A stretch of 64,000 bases of DNA, from the NCBI GenBank assembly GCA_040290295.1, contig PSMW01000012.1, positions 39,349 to 103,348 of the forward strand, in the 5' to 3' direction. A program made the translations under genes and the position numbers. How positions within the stretch are numbered: the first letter of the stretch is position 1; every line of letters starts with the position of its first letter. Shown piece after piece: positions 26,558 through 34,622 of the stretch. The stretch comes from CAADGV01 sp040290295 (GTDB lineage Bacteria > Bacteroidota > Ignavibacteria > UBA10030 > UBA6906). The notes below the pieces were generated by a model, which saw nothing but the letters and a program-made list of their open reading frames with translations, made no database searches and was not told the DNA's origin.

Positions 26558-27783
26558 GACCGATAGCTCCCGTTGATGACGACGTACTGTTCTGAAAAAT
26601 CGCACGTCCACACCGTAGCTTTACCTTCTCCACCATGCAGACGAATGTGGAGAGCGATGAAATCGCCTGCGAGTGTTCTGTTCGCCTCACGGTTGCCAAG
26701 AGGCACGACGAAGTTTTGTGAGAGAATGGGAATCGTGTTGATGACAATCTCACACTTGGCAGGATCGAACTCGATGCCTGAGTATCCGACGGCAGCGATG
26801 ATGCGTCCCCAGTTTGCATCTTCTCCATGAAGCGCTGTCTTGACGAGCGGCGAGAGTGCAACCGCTTTTGCCGCCCTTACAGCATCCACGCTGCTCGTCG
26901 CACCTTCGACGGTAATTTCCACGAGCTTGGTCGCTCCCTCTCCATCACGCACGATGGCAAGTGCGAGTTGCTTGAGCACGTGCTCGAAATGCTGGGCGAA
27001 GCGTTTGAAGCTTTGTGTTCCGGGTCGCAATATCCCGCCCCCCGACGCGCCGTTGGCAAGCGCAATCACCATGTCGTTCGTACTGGTATCACCATCCACG
27101 ACAATCCGATTGAACGTTCTGTCCACCGCGCCTTTGAGCAACTCTTGAAACACTTCTCGCTCGATAGCAACGTCCGTCGTGACGAAGGCAAGCATGGTTG
27201 CCATGTTCGGATGAATCATGCCCGAACCTTTAGCGATACCGCCGATGTGCACGACGCGTCCCTCAAGTTCGAACGTCGCCGTTGCAACTTTCTTGAATGT
27301 ATCGGTGGTCATGATCGCCTCGGCAGCACTGTCGTGTTCGGATTCGCTGAGGAGCGCGCTTGCTGTGCGAATACCTGGCTCGATCTTCTCCATGGGAAGC
27401 GGCTCGCCGATAACGCCGGTGGATGCAACAAGGACTTCAGTAGGATAGACGCCAAGCGCTTCCGCCGCGACTTCCACCATGGTGCATGCGTCGGCGTAGC
27501 CACGGTCTCCTGTGCACGCATTGGCGTTGCCGCTGTTGATGACAATCGCACGAAATGTTTTGCGGAGAGAAAAGTGACGCTTGCTCAAGAGCACGGGTGC
27601 TGCTTGAACGCGATTTTGCGTGAAGACTGCTGCCGCGGTTGCCGGCACGTCTGAAACGATAAGGGCGAGATCTTTCTTGGCTTTCTTGATGCCACAGTGA
27701 ATTCCCACCGCACGAAACCCACGCGGCAGCGTGATGCCATCGCGTGTTGCAACATCTGAAGCGGTCAATTCTTCGTGGAGCAT
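26554..27783 (-). CDS. argJ: Glutamate N-acetyltransferase / amino-acid acetyltransferase
   Basis: 409 residues. ArgJ moves the acetyl group from acetylornithine to glutamate and so recycles it. The precursor self-cleaves before the Thr of the conserved MATML motif, present here as GMIHPNMATMLAFVTTDV. Other motifs: GIHCGIKKAKKDLALI, VINSGNANACTG and the C-terminal FSEQYVVINGSYRS. AAGGA precedes the ATG. It overlaps argC by 19 bases and argB by 4. Confidence 0.94.
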   Translation of the reverse strand: MLHEELTASDVATRDGITLPRGFRAVGIHCGIKKAKKDLALIVSDVPATAAAVFTQNRVQAAPVLLSKRHFSLRKTFRAIVINSGNANACTGDRGYADACTMVEVAAEALGVYPTEVLVASTGVIGEPLPMEKIEPGIRTASALLSESEHDSAAEAIMTTDTFKKVATATFELEGRVVHIGGIAKGSGMIHPNMATMLAFVTTDVAIEREVFQELLKGAVDRTFNRIVVDGDTSTNDMVIALANGASGGGILRPGTQSFKRFAQHFEHVLKQLALAIVRDGEGATKLVEITVEGATSSVDAVRAAKAVALSPLVKTALHGEDANWGRIIAAVGYSGIEFDPAKCEIVINTIPILSQNFVVPLGNREANRTLAGDFIALHIRLHGGEGKATVWTCDFSEQYVVINGSYRS

Positions 27784-28796
27784 GGGAGTAATCCTTCTGT
27801 TTGTGGAAAATCCAACATCAGGTTCATATTCTGAACTGCTTGCCCTGCCGCGCCTTTCCCCAGATTGTCAAGCGCCGAAAAAAGGATCAGCGTCCGGCCA
27901 TCGAGCACATAGCCGATGTCGCAGAAGTTCGAGTGCAACACATCTTTCATTTCCGGGATAGCCGGCGCAAGCGTGCGTACAAAGGGTGAGGAAGCGTACG
28001 CAGCAGTAAACGCAGAGCGGAGGTCTGCTGCCCCGACTCCGTCTTGCACGCGACAATGTATCGTCGTATAAATCCCCCGCGTGACCGGCAAAAGGTGAGG
28101 AACGAACGAAAAATCTACATTTCTCCCTCCAAAGAGTTTGAGATAGAGCTGGATTTCAGGAATGTGTTGGTGGTTGCCGACCTTGTACGCTCGTACACTG
28201 TCGTTTACCTCGCTGAACATCATGGACTCCGTTACCGTTCTTCCCGCGCCCGACGTACCGCTGTATGACGTAATCGCAATGGTTGACTCCGAGAGCAGAC
28301 CCGATGCCAGGAGCGGAAGAAGAGCAAGGTGAATGCTCGTCGGGTAACATCCGGGGTTGGCAATCAACGCCGCCTTCCGAATAGCGTCGCAATTCCATTC
28401 GCTCAACCCATACACCGCATGCGAAAGAAGCTCGGGTGCGCGATGTTCATGACCATAGTAACGTAGGTAGAGTGAAGGGTCGTTCAAGCGGAAATCCCCA
28501 CCGAGGTCCACAACACGACAGCCTGCCGCAAGAGATTCCGGGACAATCGGTGCTGAATGACCTGAGGGCAGAGCAACGAAAAGCAGATCGATGCCCTTGA
28601 GAGAAGAGGGATCAAACTCTTCGACCGTTCGTGCCAGCATTCCGCGTAAGGAAGGATGTACCTCGTCGATGCGCTTCCCTTTCGACGCGTTTCCAAAAAG
28701 TCGTTCGATGCGAACGCGCGGATGCGCGAGCAGCAATCGGAGAAGCTCTGCCCCCGAGTAGCCTGAAGCACCGACAACGCCGATCCGAATCATCAT
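27765..28796 (-). CDS. argC: N-acetyl-gamma-glutamyl-phosphate reductase
   Basis: 343 residues, starting at the first of two adjacent ATGs (28796 or 28793). The NADPH-binding start is IGVVGASGYSGAELLRLL and the catalytic cysteine lies in ANPGCYPTSIHLAL. It reduces N-acetylglutamyl phosphate to the semialdehyde. It is the first gene of the minus-strand argCJBRGH operon. Its transcript would start only about 24 bases upstream, from the symmetrical arg promoter. Confidence 0.94.
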   Translation of the reverse strand: MMIRIGVVGASGYSGAELLRLLLAHPRVRIERLFGNASKGKRIDEVHPSLRGMLARTVEEFDPSSLKGIDLLFVALPSGHSAPIVPESLAAGCRVVDLGGDFRLNDPSLYLRYYGHEHRAPELLSHAVYGLSEWNCDAIRKAALIANPGCYPTSIHLALLPLLASGLLSESTIAITSYSGTSGAGRTVTESMMFSEVNDSVRAYKVGNHQHIPEIQLYLKLFGGRNVDFSFVPHLLPVTRGIYTTIHCRVQDGVGAADLRSAFTAAYASSPFVRTLAPAIPEMKDVLHSNFCDIGYVLDGRTLILFSALDNLGKGAAGQAVQNMNLMLDFPQTEGLLPCSTKN

Positions 28797-28819
28797 CAAA
28801 CAAATCTGACAGACATTTG

Positions 28820-28855
28820 TTGCATGATTATACATCAATTCGTATAATTATGCAA
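28820..28855. promoter_or_regulatory. Palindromic divergent arg promoter and probable ArgR operator
   Basis: A 36-base imperfect palindrome lies between argC and argD. Plus strand: TTGCAT (28820-28825), 17-base spacer, TATAAT (28843-28848). Minus strand: TTGCAT (28855-28850), 17-base spacer, TATAAT (28832-28827). So both promoters occupy the same DNA face to face. Each half (TTGCATgATTATAC and its mirror) resembles an ArgR box, which is an AT-rich 18-bp palindrome with TGCAT-like arms. One bound ArgR hexamer would shut both directions. Confidence 0.75.
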
Positions 28856-28887
28856 GCATTTTTTTACCCACAACGACCAGCACACAG

Positions 28888-30084
28888 ATGACTCTTCTCG
28901 AGCGAGAGACGCGAGCATTCCTTTCCACCTACAAGCGGCTGCCGGTGGAAATCGTCCGCGGCAACGGCATGTACTTGTACGATAAGGATGACAATGCATA
29001 CCTCGACTTCCTTGGAGGCGTTGCCGTCAACGCATTGGGGTACGGTCATACCGCACTTCAGCGCGCCATAACGGAACAGGCTGCGCGCTACATCCATATC
29101 TCCAACTCTTTTGCTCAAGAGCCACAGATCGTGCTTGCGGAGATGTTGAAGGAGATAACGCAGTATGAGCGCGTTTTTTTCTGCAACAGCGGCACTGAAG
29201 CAACGGAAGCAGCCATCAAGCTTGCGCGCAAATGGGGTGCTGCAACCTGGCGATCGACTCTCGTCTCCATGGAAAACAGTTTTCACGGACGCACGCTGGG
29301 TGCGCTTTCGCTCATGACCAACGCCGACTACCGGGAGGGGTTCGGGCCGTTTTTGGAAGGCTGCTCAGCCATCCCTTTCAATGATGTTGCCGCATTGGAA
29401 AATGTTGTGGGCACCAAAACTGCAGCAGTCTTTTTCGAGTGCATCCAAGGAGAAGGCGGCATCGTCGAGATGAGGAATGAATTTGCACAGCGCTTGAACG
29501 CATTGAGAGACCGATTCGGGTTCCTGCTGATTGCTGACGAAGTGCAATCGGGCATCGGACGCACCGGGAAGTTTCTTGCTTGCGAGCATTACGATGTGAA
29601 GCCGGATATCGTCACGCTCGCGAAGCCGTTGGGGGGCGGACTTCCACTCGGTGCCGTTCTCGTCAATCAGCGCGTGAGTGATGTGCTGAAACCCGGCAAC
29701 CACGGAACAACGTTTGGCGGCAATCCCGTTGCATGCGCGGCAGGAAGAGTTGTGCTGCATGAGATCGTTCACAACGGCATTATGCACAACGCGGCGTTGA
29801 TGGGCGACTTCCTCGTGGAGAAGCTCCGCGCGCTACAACGCACCGTTCCACATCTGATCAAGGACGTGCGCGGTAAGGGACTGATGGTGGGAATGGAACT
29901 CTCAGCCCCCGGAAAGCCTGTCATGGACGCCCTGCTCGAGCATCGGATTCTCCTGAACTGCACACACACAACCGTCTTACGCTTCCTCCCTCCTCTCATC
30001 GTGGAGAAGAGTCATATCGAGCAACTGTGTGGACACCTCGCGGAGGTACTGCCAAAGGCGATGAGTGGGACAAATCTCGTCTAA
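28888..30084 (+). CDS. argD: Acetylornithine aminotransferase
   Basis: 398 residues. A PLP enzyme that makes N-acetylornithine. Class-III aminotransferase motifs: FFCNSGTEATEAAIKLARKWG, SFHGRTLGALS, LLIADEVQSGIGRTGKFLAC, the PLP-lysine segment DIVTLAKPLGGGLPLGAV, and GTTFGGNPVACAAG. It is divergent from argC and driven by the shared palindromic promoter, with a leader of about 33 bases. With the minus-strand operon it completes the acetyl-cycle route except the carbamoyltransferase, which is not in the window. Confidence 0.94.
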   Translation: MTLLERETRAFLSTYKRLPVEIVRGNGMYLYDKDDNAYLDFLGGVAVNALGYGHTALQRAITEQAARYIHISNSFAQEPQIVLAEMLKEITQYERVFFCNSGTEATEAAIKLARKWGAATWRSTLVSMENSFHGRTLGALSLMTNADYREGFGPFLEGCSAIPFNDVAALENVVGTKTAAVFFECIQGEGGIVEMRNEFAQRLNALRDRFGFLLIADEVQSGIGRTGKFLACEHYDVKPDIVTLAKPLGGGLPLGAVLVNQRVSDVLKPGNHGTTFGGNPVACAAGRVVLHEIVHNGIMHNAALMGDFLVEKLRALQRTVPHLIKDVRGKGLMVGMELSAPGKPVMDALLEHRILLNCTHTTVLRFLPPLIVEKSHIEQLCGHLAEVLPKAMSGTNLV

Positions 30085-30381
30085 GCCGACAATCGTGTGC
30101 TTCAGATTTTCAAGCACCAAAGTACAAGGCACAAGAAAGGGCGCCAACAGTGGGAGTTTGAAATTTCTACGGAGAATTCATTGGGAGCAAAACTGCCGAC
30201 TTCTCGCCGCGTTTGGCGCATCTCGGAAAGCACGTGGCGCCTTCAGCGCCAAGGTCGAGGGTTCGCTTGATGATCGTGGCTTCTCTCTGACGTCATCAGG
30301 TTCCCCTCCCACCTTTTCACCTATCGCTGCGTCAGCGTTGCTTCCGACGGAAGATTTGAATAAGTTAGTGCCGGCTTCTTT
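30085..30381. other. Intergenic region before tRNA-Pro
   Basis: 297 bases without a credible gene. A small hairpin (TGGCGC / GCGCCA) lies near 30235. A 13-base stretch, AGGTCGAGGGTTC at 30252-30264, is identical to the T-arm side of the following tRNA (30427-30439) and could be a tRNA remnant. Confidence 0.4.
30338..30366 (+). promoter_or_regulatory. Promoter for tRNA-Pro
   Basis: TTGCTT (30338-30343), 17 bases, TAAGTT (30361-30366). Transcription would begin near 30373, just before the mature tRNA. Confidence 0.4.
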
Positions 30382-30456
30382 CGGGGTGTGGCGCAGCCCG
30401 GGTAGCGCGCACGGTTCGGGACCGTGAGGTCGAGGGTTCAAATCCCTCCACCCCGA
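30382..30456 (+). tRNA. tRNA-Pro (anticodon CGG)
   Basis: A full cloverleaf can be drawn: acceptor CGGGGTG with CACCCCG; D stem GCGC with GCGC; anticodon stem CACGG with CCGTG and loop TTCGGGA (anticodon CGG); T stem GAGGG with CCCTC and loop TTCAAAT; discriminator A. No CCA is encoded. It reads CCG proline codons. Confidence 0.93.
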
Positions 30457-30686
30457 CAATGTTCACGACCTACACTCTCTTCAGTCCTTCGGCACACCGC
30501 TACCACATCGCTTCCGTATAGGATCTCGCTCACCGACCTCGTGAGCACAACGCCAGAAGAAACGTTCTATCTTCGCTTCGGCAGCTCTTGGGCTGGTAAC
30601 TGGTGGGCAACCTCTGCTCTTAACACGAGCTTTGACGTACAAGGCGAGCGATCCTATAGTTGCAACGTACAGCCTACCAACGAGAT
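30457..30686. other. Intergenic region after tRNA-Pro
   Basis: 230 bases between the tRNA and the end of the TauE/SafE gene. I see no coding frame with family similarity and no clear hairpin with a T run. Confidence 0.4.
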
Positions 30687-31055
30687 TTAGTTTTTGAAAA
30701 ACATATAGCCCGCAACGAAGAGGAGAAACACGGCAAAGAGTTTCCGCAACATGTCGGTCGAAAGCTCCAGCGCAATCTGCGAGCCGAAATACGTCCCCGC
30801 AAACAATCCTGCAGCGACGATCAATCCGTACTCGATGTGCTCGTTGGTGATGGCTCCGCTTCGATAGTAACTCCACACGCCGAGAATTCCTACAGGTAGC
30901 AAGAGCGCAACAAGCGATGTCCCTGTTGCGGTTTGTGTGGGCATTCCGAGCAAGAGTATCAGCGCGGGCACGATCAACACTCCTCCACCGATACCGAACA
31001 TACCCGCAAGAATACCCGCTGTGGCACCAATCAATCCCAAATAGACCAGTTGCAT
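30687..31055 (-). CDS. Half-length TauE/SafE-family membrane protein
   Basis: 122 residues, all membrane: about four helices. The start has the TauE/SafE repeat signature GATAGILAGMFGIGGGVLIVPAL, followed by TGTSLVALLLPVG and AGLFAGTYFGSQIA. Most family members have two such repeats in ~250 residues; this has one and would need to pair to form a carrier. The family exports sulfite, sulfonates or similar anions, but the substrate here is unknown. It is last in pcm-miaA-TauE, 45 bases after miaA. Confidence 0.8.
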   Translation of the reverse strand: MQLVYLGLIGATAGILAGMFGIGGGVLIVPALILLLGMPTQTATGTSLVALLLPVGILGVWSYYRSGAITNEHIEYGLIVAAGLFAGTYFGSQIALELSTDMLRKLFAVFLLFVAGYMFFKN

Positions 31056-31100
31056 GAATGACCCTTTCGTGTGAACGGATACGTTGCTGATTCGGCTTCG

Positions 31101-32081
31101 TCAGCAATCGTCGGTTGTGAATGCTCTGTAGATTTGCTGGGCAACGGTTGCAGGATTGGTATGCTCGTCCATAGCAATCCACTGAATCCGCGTGTCGCGA
31201 CGAAACCACGTCAGTTGTCGTTTTGCATAGCGGCGCGAGTTCTGTTTGAAGAGGCGCACCATCTCATCGTACGAGAGTTCGCCTCGCCGATACGCAAATG
31301 CCTCCTCATAGCCGACCGTGTTCAAAGCGTTGAGCGTGGGAGTAAGCTTGCGGCGCTCGAGCTCCTCTACTTCTTTCAACAAACCCGCTTGCAGCATTGC
31401 GTCGCAGCGTTGTTCGATCCGCCGATACAGTTGGCTGCGATCCCACGCGAGTCCAAAGAGTTTTGGAAGAAAGGAGATCGTAACGGCATGATGCCGGTGC
31501 ACTTGCGACATCGGCTTACCTGTGAGGTGAAACACTTCGAGCGCACGGATAAGGCGCCGCGCATTATGTGGATCGATACGCGAGGCGGTGGCTGGGTCCA
31601 CAGCCCGAAGCTCTTCTACTAATTTCGGCAACTCGCCAGCAGCCACTCGGCGATTGAGTCGATCACGAAACTCCTTGTCGGCTCCGGGTCCCTCGAAGAA
31701 ACCGTCGATCAGTGCTTGGATGTACAACCCGGATCCGCCGACGACGAGTGGCGTTCTGCCGCGAGCGAAGATTGCGTCGATGACTTTTCTCCCTTTTGCA
31801 CCGAACTCACCGGCGCTGAACTCGTGGTCGGGCGAAAATGCACTCACGAAGTGGTGCTTCACGAGCCGGAGTTGTTCGGGCGTGGGTTTTGCCGTGCCGA
31901 TGTCGAGATACTTGTAAATCTGGCGGGAGTCGGCAGAAATGATTTCGACCGGAAGGAGCTGGGCAAGCCGAAGCGCAACGTCCGTCTTACCGGAAGCGGT
32001 AGGACCGACGAGCACCAAAACTTTTCGCGGTTGCTCGATGACTCGTTTCGCGGGAGAGGATGCAGCGCTTACTTTGCCCAT
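31101..32081 (-). CDS. miaA: tRNA dimethylallyltransferase
   Basis: 326 residues. It adds the isoprenoid group to A37 of tRNAs reading UNN codons, using DMAPP from the MEP pathway (ispH is in this window). Motifs: P-loop VLVGPTASGKTDVALRLAQ, SADSRQIYKYLDIGTAKPT, LVVGGSGLYIQAL, DPHNARRLIRALEV and the C-terminal KQNSRRYAKRQLTWFRRD. Its 5' end overlaps pcm by 13 bases. Confidence 0.95.
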   Translation of the reverse strand: MGKVSAASSPAKRVIEQPRKVLVLVGPTASGKTDVALRLAQLLPVEIISADSRQIYKYLDIGTAKPTPEQLRLVKHHFVSAFSPDHEFSAGEFGAKGRKVIDAIFARGRTPLVVGGSGLYIQALIDGFFEGPGADKEFRDRLNRRVAAGELPKLVEELRAVDPATASRIDPHNARRLIRALEVFHLTGKPMSQVHRHHAVTISFLPKLFGLAWDRSQLYRRIEQRCDAMLQAGLLKEVEELERRKLTPTLNALNTVGYEEAFAYRRGELSYDEMVRLFKQNSRRYAKRQLTWFRRDTRIQWIAMDEHTNPATVAQQIYRAFTTDDC

Positions 32082-32707
32082 CCCATCTTCCCGATGAGCG
32101 GGACGAATTTGAATCCGAACACCTCTTTGCGATCGAACTCCTCACCGCGACGCGTGACGACGAGAAGATTCTGAACATCCCAATCGCCGACCGGGATGAC
32201 GAGTCTGCCGCCATCGGCAAGCTGTTTCAACAGTGGGTCGGGAACATCGGGCGCTGCGGCAGTGACGATGATACCGTTGTACGGTGCAAACTCACTCCAA
32301 CCCAGCGTTCCGTCCCCTGCTTTCGACGCCACACGATACCCGAGCTTTTCCAAAACTTTTCGAGCACGGGTGAGAAGTTCCATGTGTCGTTCGATCGTGA
32401 AGACATGCGCGCCCATCTCCGCGAGGATCGCCGCTTGGTACCCCGATCCCGTCCCAACTTCCAACACCTTATCTCCCGGCTTTACCCCCAACGCTTGCGT
32501 CATAAACGCGACGGTGTACGGCTGCGAAATCGTCTGCATCATCCCAATGGGTAAGGCGGAGTCGTCGTACGCGCGGTTCGTGAACGGCGGAGGCACGAAC
32601 AGATGTCGCGGTACCTTTGCCATTGCTCCCAGCAATCGCTCGTCGGTGATGCCGCGATCCCTGAGAAGCGCGATCATGTCCTGAATTTCCGCGTCGAATC
32701 TTCCCAC
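32069..32707 (-). CDS. pcm: Protein-L-isoaspartate O-methyltransferase
   Basis: 212 residues from a GTG at 32705-32707; the next in-frame ATG (32677) would remove a normal N-terminal helix. It repairs isoaspartyl damage using SAM. Motifs: VPRHLFVPPPF, ALPIGMMQTISQPYTVAFMTQAL, the SAM site VLEVGTGSGYQAAILAEMG and IIVTAAAPDVPDPLLKQLADGGRLVIPVG. It lies 36 bases after cdaA and overlaps miaA. Confidence 0.93.
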   Translation of the reverse strand: MGRFDAEIQDMIALLRDRGITDERLLGAMAKVPRHLFVPPPFTNRAYDDSALPIGMMQTISQPYTVAFMTQALGVKPGDKVLEVGTGSGYQAAILAEMGAHVFTIERHMELLTRARKVLEKLGYRVASKAGDGTLGWSEFAPYNGIIVTAAAPDVPDPLLKQLADGGRLVIPVGDWDVQNLLVVTRRGEEFDRKEVFGFKFVPLIGKMGWAK

Positions 32708-32743
32708 TGCAAATATCCGGTCTTTACATTCGCTTGAGCCACC

Positions 32744-33562
32744 TTATTCCGCTGTGCGCATCAGTCGCATCACAGAGCTTAGCGACTTGTCAGCTTCCTT
32801 CGTCAATCGTTCTTTGAGTTCGCGCCTCAAGACGGCGGGTGTAAGCCCACGCGCCAGCACACCGTTCTCCGCCAAAGAGATCGTGCCGCTTTGTTCCGAA
32901 ACGATCACCACGACCACATCGGCTTGCTCGGAGATTCCCAGCGCAGCGCGATGGCGCGTGCCGAGAGGATGACCATCCCACTCTGCTGTCGCCGAGAGCG
33001 GTAGAATCACGTGCGCCGCCTCGATCAGCCTATCCTTAATCACGATGGCGCCATCGTGCAGAGGCGAGCGCGGATTGAAGATGGAAAGAATCAATGAACG
33101 ACTGACAAGCGCCTCCATCTTCGTTCCGGTCTCGACGTGTCCTTTGATGCCGGTCGAGCGGACAAAGACGATCAACGCTCCTTGCCTCTTACGCGCAAGC
33201 TCCGTTACTGCTGCAACAACTTCGTCGATGGATTCGTCGACGTTCGACCTGATGAAGTAGCGAATTATGGGATTTCTCCCCACCAACACCAACAAGCGTC
33301 GCAGTTCGGGTTGAAACAGAACGATAAACGCAATCACCCAAATGTCGGTCAGCGTCCTCAAGATCCAACTCATTGCACGCAAGTTGATCGCTTGGGCAAA
33401 GAACGAAAACGCCATGATCACGACCAGCCCGGCAAAGATCTGCGCGGCGATCGTCCCCTTCATCACCAAATACAATCGATAAAAAATGAACGACACCAAT
33501 GCCACATCGAATAAATCGACGAGGGTGAACGAAAGAAAACCGATTTTGAACAGTTCGATCAC
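32744..33562 (-). CDS. cdaA: Diadenylate cyclase CdaA
   Basis: 272 residues from a GTG at 33560-33562, immediately after the folP TAG, with AGGAG inside the end of folP. Three membrane helices (about 11-33, 40-60, 68-88) precede the DAC domain. The catalytic motifs are intact: DGA at 170-172 (PLHDGAIVI) and RHR at 203-205 (GTRHRAALG). It makes c-di-AMP from two ATP at the membrane, for control of potassium and cell-wall balance. The folP-cdaA pairing is a known arrangement in Bacteroidota relatives. Confidence 0.93.
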   Translation of the reverse strand: MIELFKIGFLSFTLVDLFDVALVSFIFYRLYLVMKGTIAAQIFAGLVVIMAFSFFAQAINLRAMSWILRTLTDIWVIAFIVLFQPELRRLLVLVGRNPIIRYFIRSNVDESIDEVVAAVTELARKRQGALIVFVRSTGIKGHVETGTKMEALVSRSLILSIFNPRSPLHDGAIVIKDRLIEAAHVILPLSATAEWDGHPLGTRHRAALGISEQADVVVVIVSEQSGTISLAENGVLARGLTPAVLRRELKERLTKEADKSLSSVMRLMRTAE

Positions 33563-34456
33563 CTAACTCCTCTTGACCCGTGCTTCGTTGATTGTCGAAC
33601 GTTTGATTGCGTCTGCTATCATGACGGCGCGTGTGGTGGCTTGGACGTCGTGCACTCGCAGGATATGCGCGCCGTGCAACACTGCTGCTACCCCCGCAGC
33701 GAGCGAACCCTCCAGTCGATCAGTGACAGGAAGGTTCAGCAGCGCTCCGATGAAGGACTTACGTGAAGCACCGACGCACACCGGGTAGCCTAACGCACAG
33801 AAGTGCTCCAGGCAGGCAAGGAGTTGCAGGTTGTGCTCGGTGGTCTTGCCGAAGCCGATGCCCGGATCGATAATGATTTGCTCGATGCCCGCAGAGCGTG
33901 CGAGCGCAATCCCTTCGGAGAGAGAGGTTGTTATCTCCCCTAAGAGATCGTCGTATGTCGGGTTCAGTTGCATCGTCTTTGGCGTGCCTTTGATGTGCAT
34001 AATAATGACCGACGCATGAGCTTCAGCAACAATCTCAGGCATGCTGGGATCGAAGCGCATTCCGCTGATGTCGTTCACGATCACTGCACCTGCACGCAGT
34101 GCTTCGCGCGCCACTTCTGCTTTGTAGGTGTCGATCGAAAGGGGAATGTCCGTCAGCTTCGCCACACGTTCAATCACGGGGATGACGCGTTGCAATTCTT
34201 CTTCGACGCTCACAGGCTCAGCACCTTCGCCATACGCCGCACTGCGCGGGCGCGTCGACTCTCCTCCCACATCGATGATGTCGGCACCCTCATCGATCAT
34301 CGCAAGGGCATGTTGCACTGCCGCCTCGGGATCGAGGTACTTTCCCCCATCGGAAAACGAATCGGGCGTAACATTCAAAACTCCCATCACGTGTGTCCGG
34401 GCACCAAGGTCGTACTGCCTTGTACCAAAGCGATATGTCAACGACAAACCTTTCAT
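33563..34456 (-). CDS. folP: Dihydropteroate synthase
   Basis: 297 residues from the ATG at 34454-34456. It condenses p-aminobenzoate with the pterin diphosphate in folate synthesis. Motifs: VMGVLNVTPDSFSDGGKYLD, IDVGGESTRP, IPLSIDTYKAEVAREAL, VNDISGMRFDP, IIDPGIGFGKTTEHN and SRKSFIGALL. The TAG stop is followed directly and in frame by the cdaA GTG. No strong promoter is visible between the upstream terminator and the start. Confidence 0.94.
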   Translation of the reverse strand: MKGLSLTYRFGTRQYDLGARTHVMGVLNVTPDSFSDGGKYLDPEAAVQHALAMIDEGADIIDVGGESTRPRSAAYGEGAEPVSVEEELQRVIPVIERVAKLTDIPLSIDTYKAEVAREALRAGAVIVNDISGMRFDPSMPEIVAEAHASVIIMHIKGTPKTMQLNPTYDDLLGEITTSLSEGIALARSAGIEQIIIDPGIGFGKTTEHNLQLLACLEHFCALGYPVCVGASRKSFIGALLNLPVTDRLEGSLAAGVAAVLHGAHILRVHDVQATTRAVMIADAIKRSTINEARVKRS

Positions 34457-34471
34457 CTCACGCACCAAAGC

Positions 34472-34500
34472 AAAAAGGTGACTTCATCAGTCACCCTCTT
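34472..34500 (-). terminator. Rho-independent terminator after the small basic protein gene
   Basis: On the minus strand GGTGACT, loop GATGA, AGTCACC (34495-34477), then TTTTT. A/G-rich bases before the stem can pair with the T run and lengthen it. It separates the LON-domain and small-protein genes from folP, or acts as an attenuator. Confidence 0.8.
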
Positions 34501-34505
34501 GCGCC

Positions 34506-34607
34506 TCACGATGATGCTTTCTTTGCCATCTCTGCTTTGCGCTTTGCCTTCATCCGCTCGATGGCTTTCTTGTGCTTCTTGCGCACCATTCTGAGCTTCT
34601 TGTTCAT
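34506..34607 (-). CDS. Very small, highly basic protein
   Basis: 33 residues, ATG 34605-34607, TGA 34506-34508. It begins MNKKLRMVRKKHKKAIERMK and ends KRKAEMAKKASS. Over 45% Lys/Arg. GGAGA stands 9-10 bases before the ATG. It lies 15 bases after the LON-domain gene stop and is closed by a strong terminator, so it sits in a proper transcript. It resembles the tiny basic ribosome-associated proteins seen in this lineage, but I cannot name it. It is too short for usual gene callers. Confidence 0.7.
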   Translation of the reverse strand: MNKKLRMVRKKHKKAIERMKAKRKAEMAKKASS

Positions 34608-34622
34608 AGCAACGATTCTCCA

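Noticed and set aside
30178..30459. Minus-strand open frame starting MSGWRDLNPRPHGPEPC
   Set aside because: It is the antisense of tRNA-Pro, a well-known source of false proteins.
30424..30690. Plus-strand open frame starting inside the tRNA (VQIPPPRQC)
   Set aside because: It translates the tRNA 3' end and non-coding bases; no family similarity.
33560..33565. In-frame folP-TAG-cdaA as a readthrough fusion
   Set aside because: Both proteins are complete, and cdaA has its own GTG with AGGAG upstream; in-frame adjacency has a one-in-three chance.
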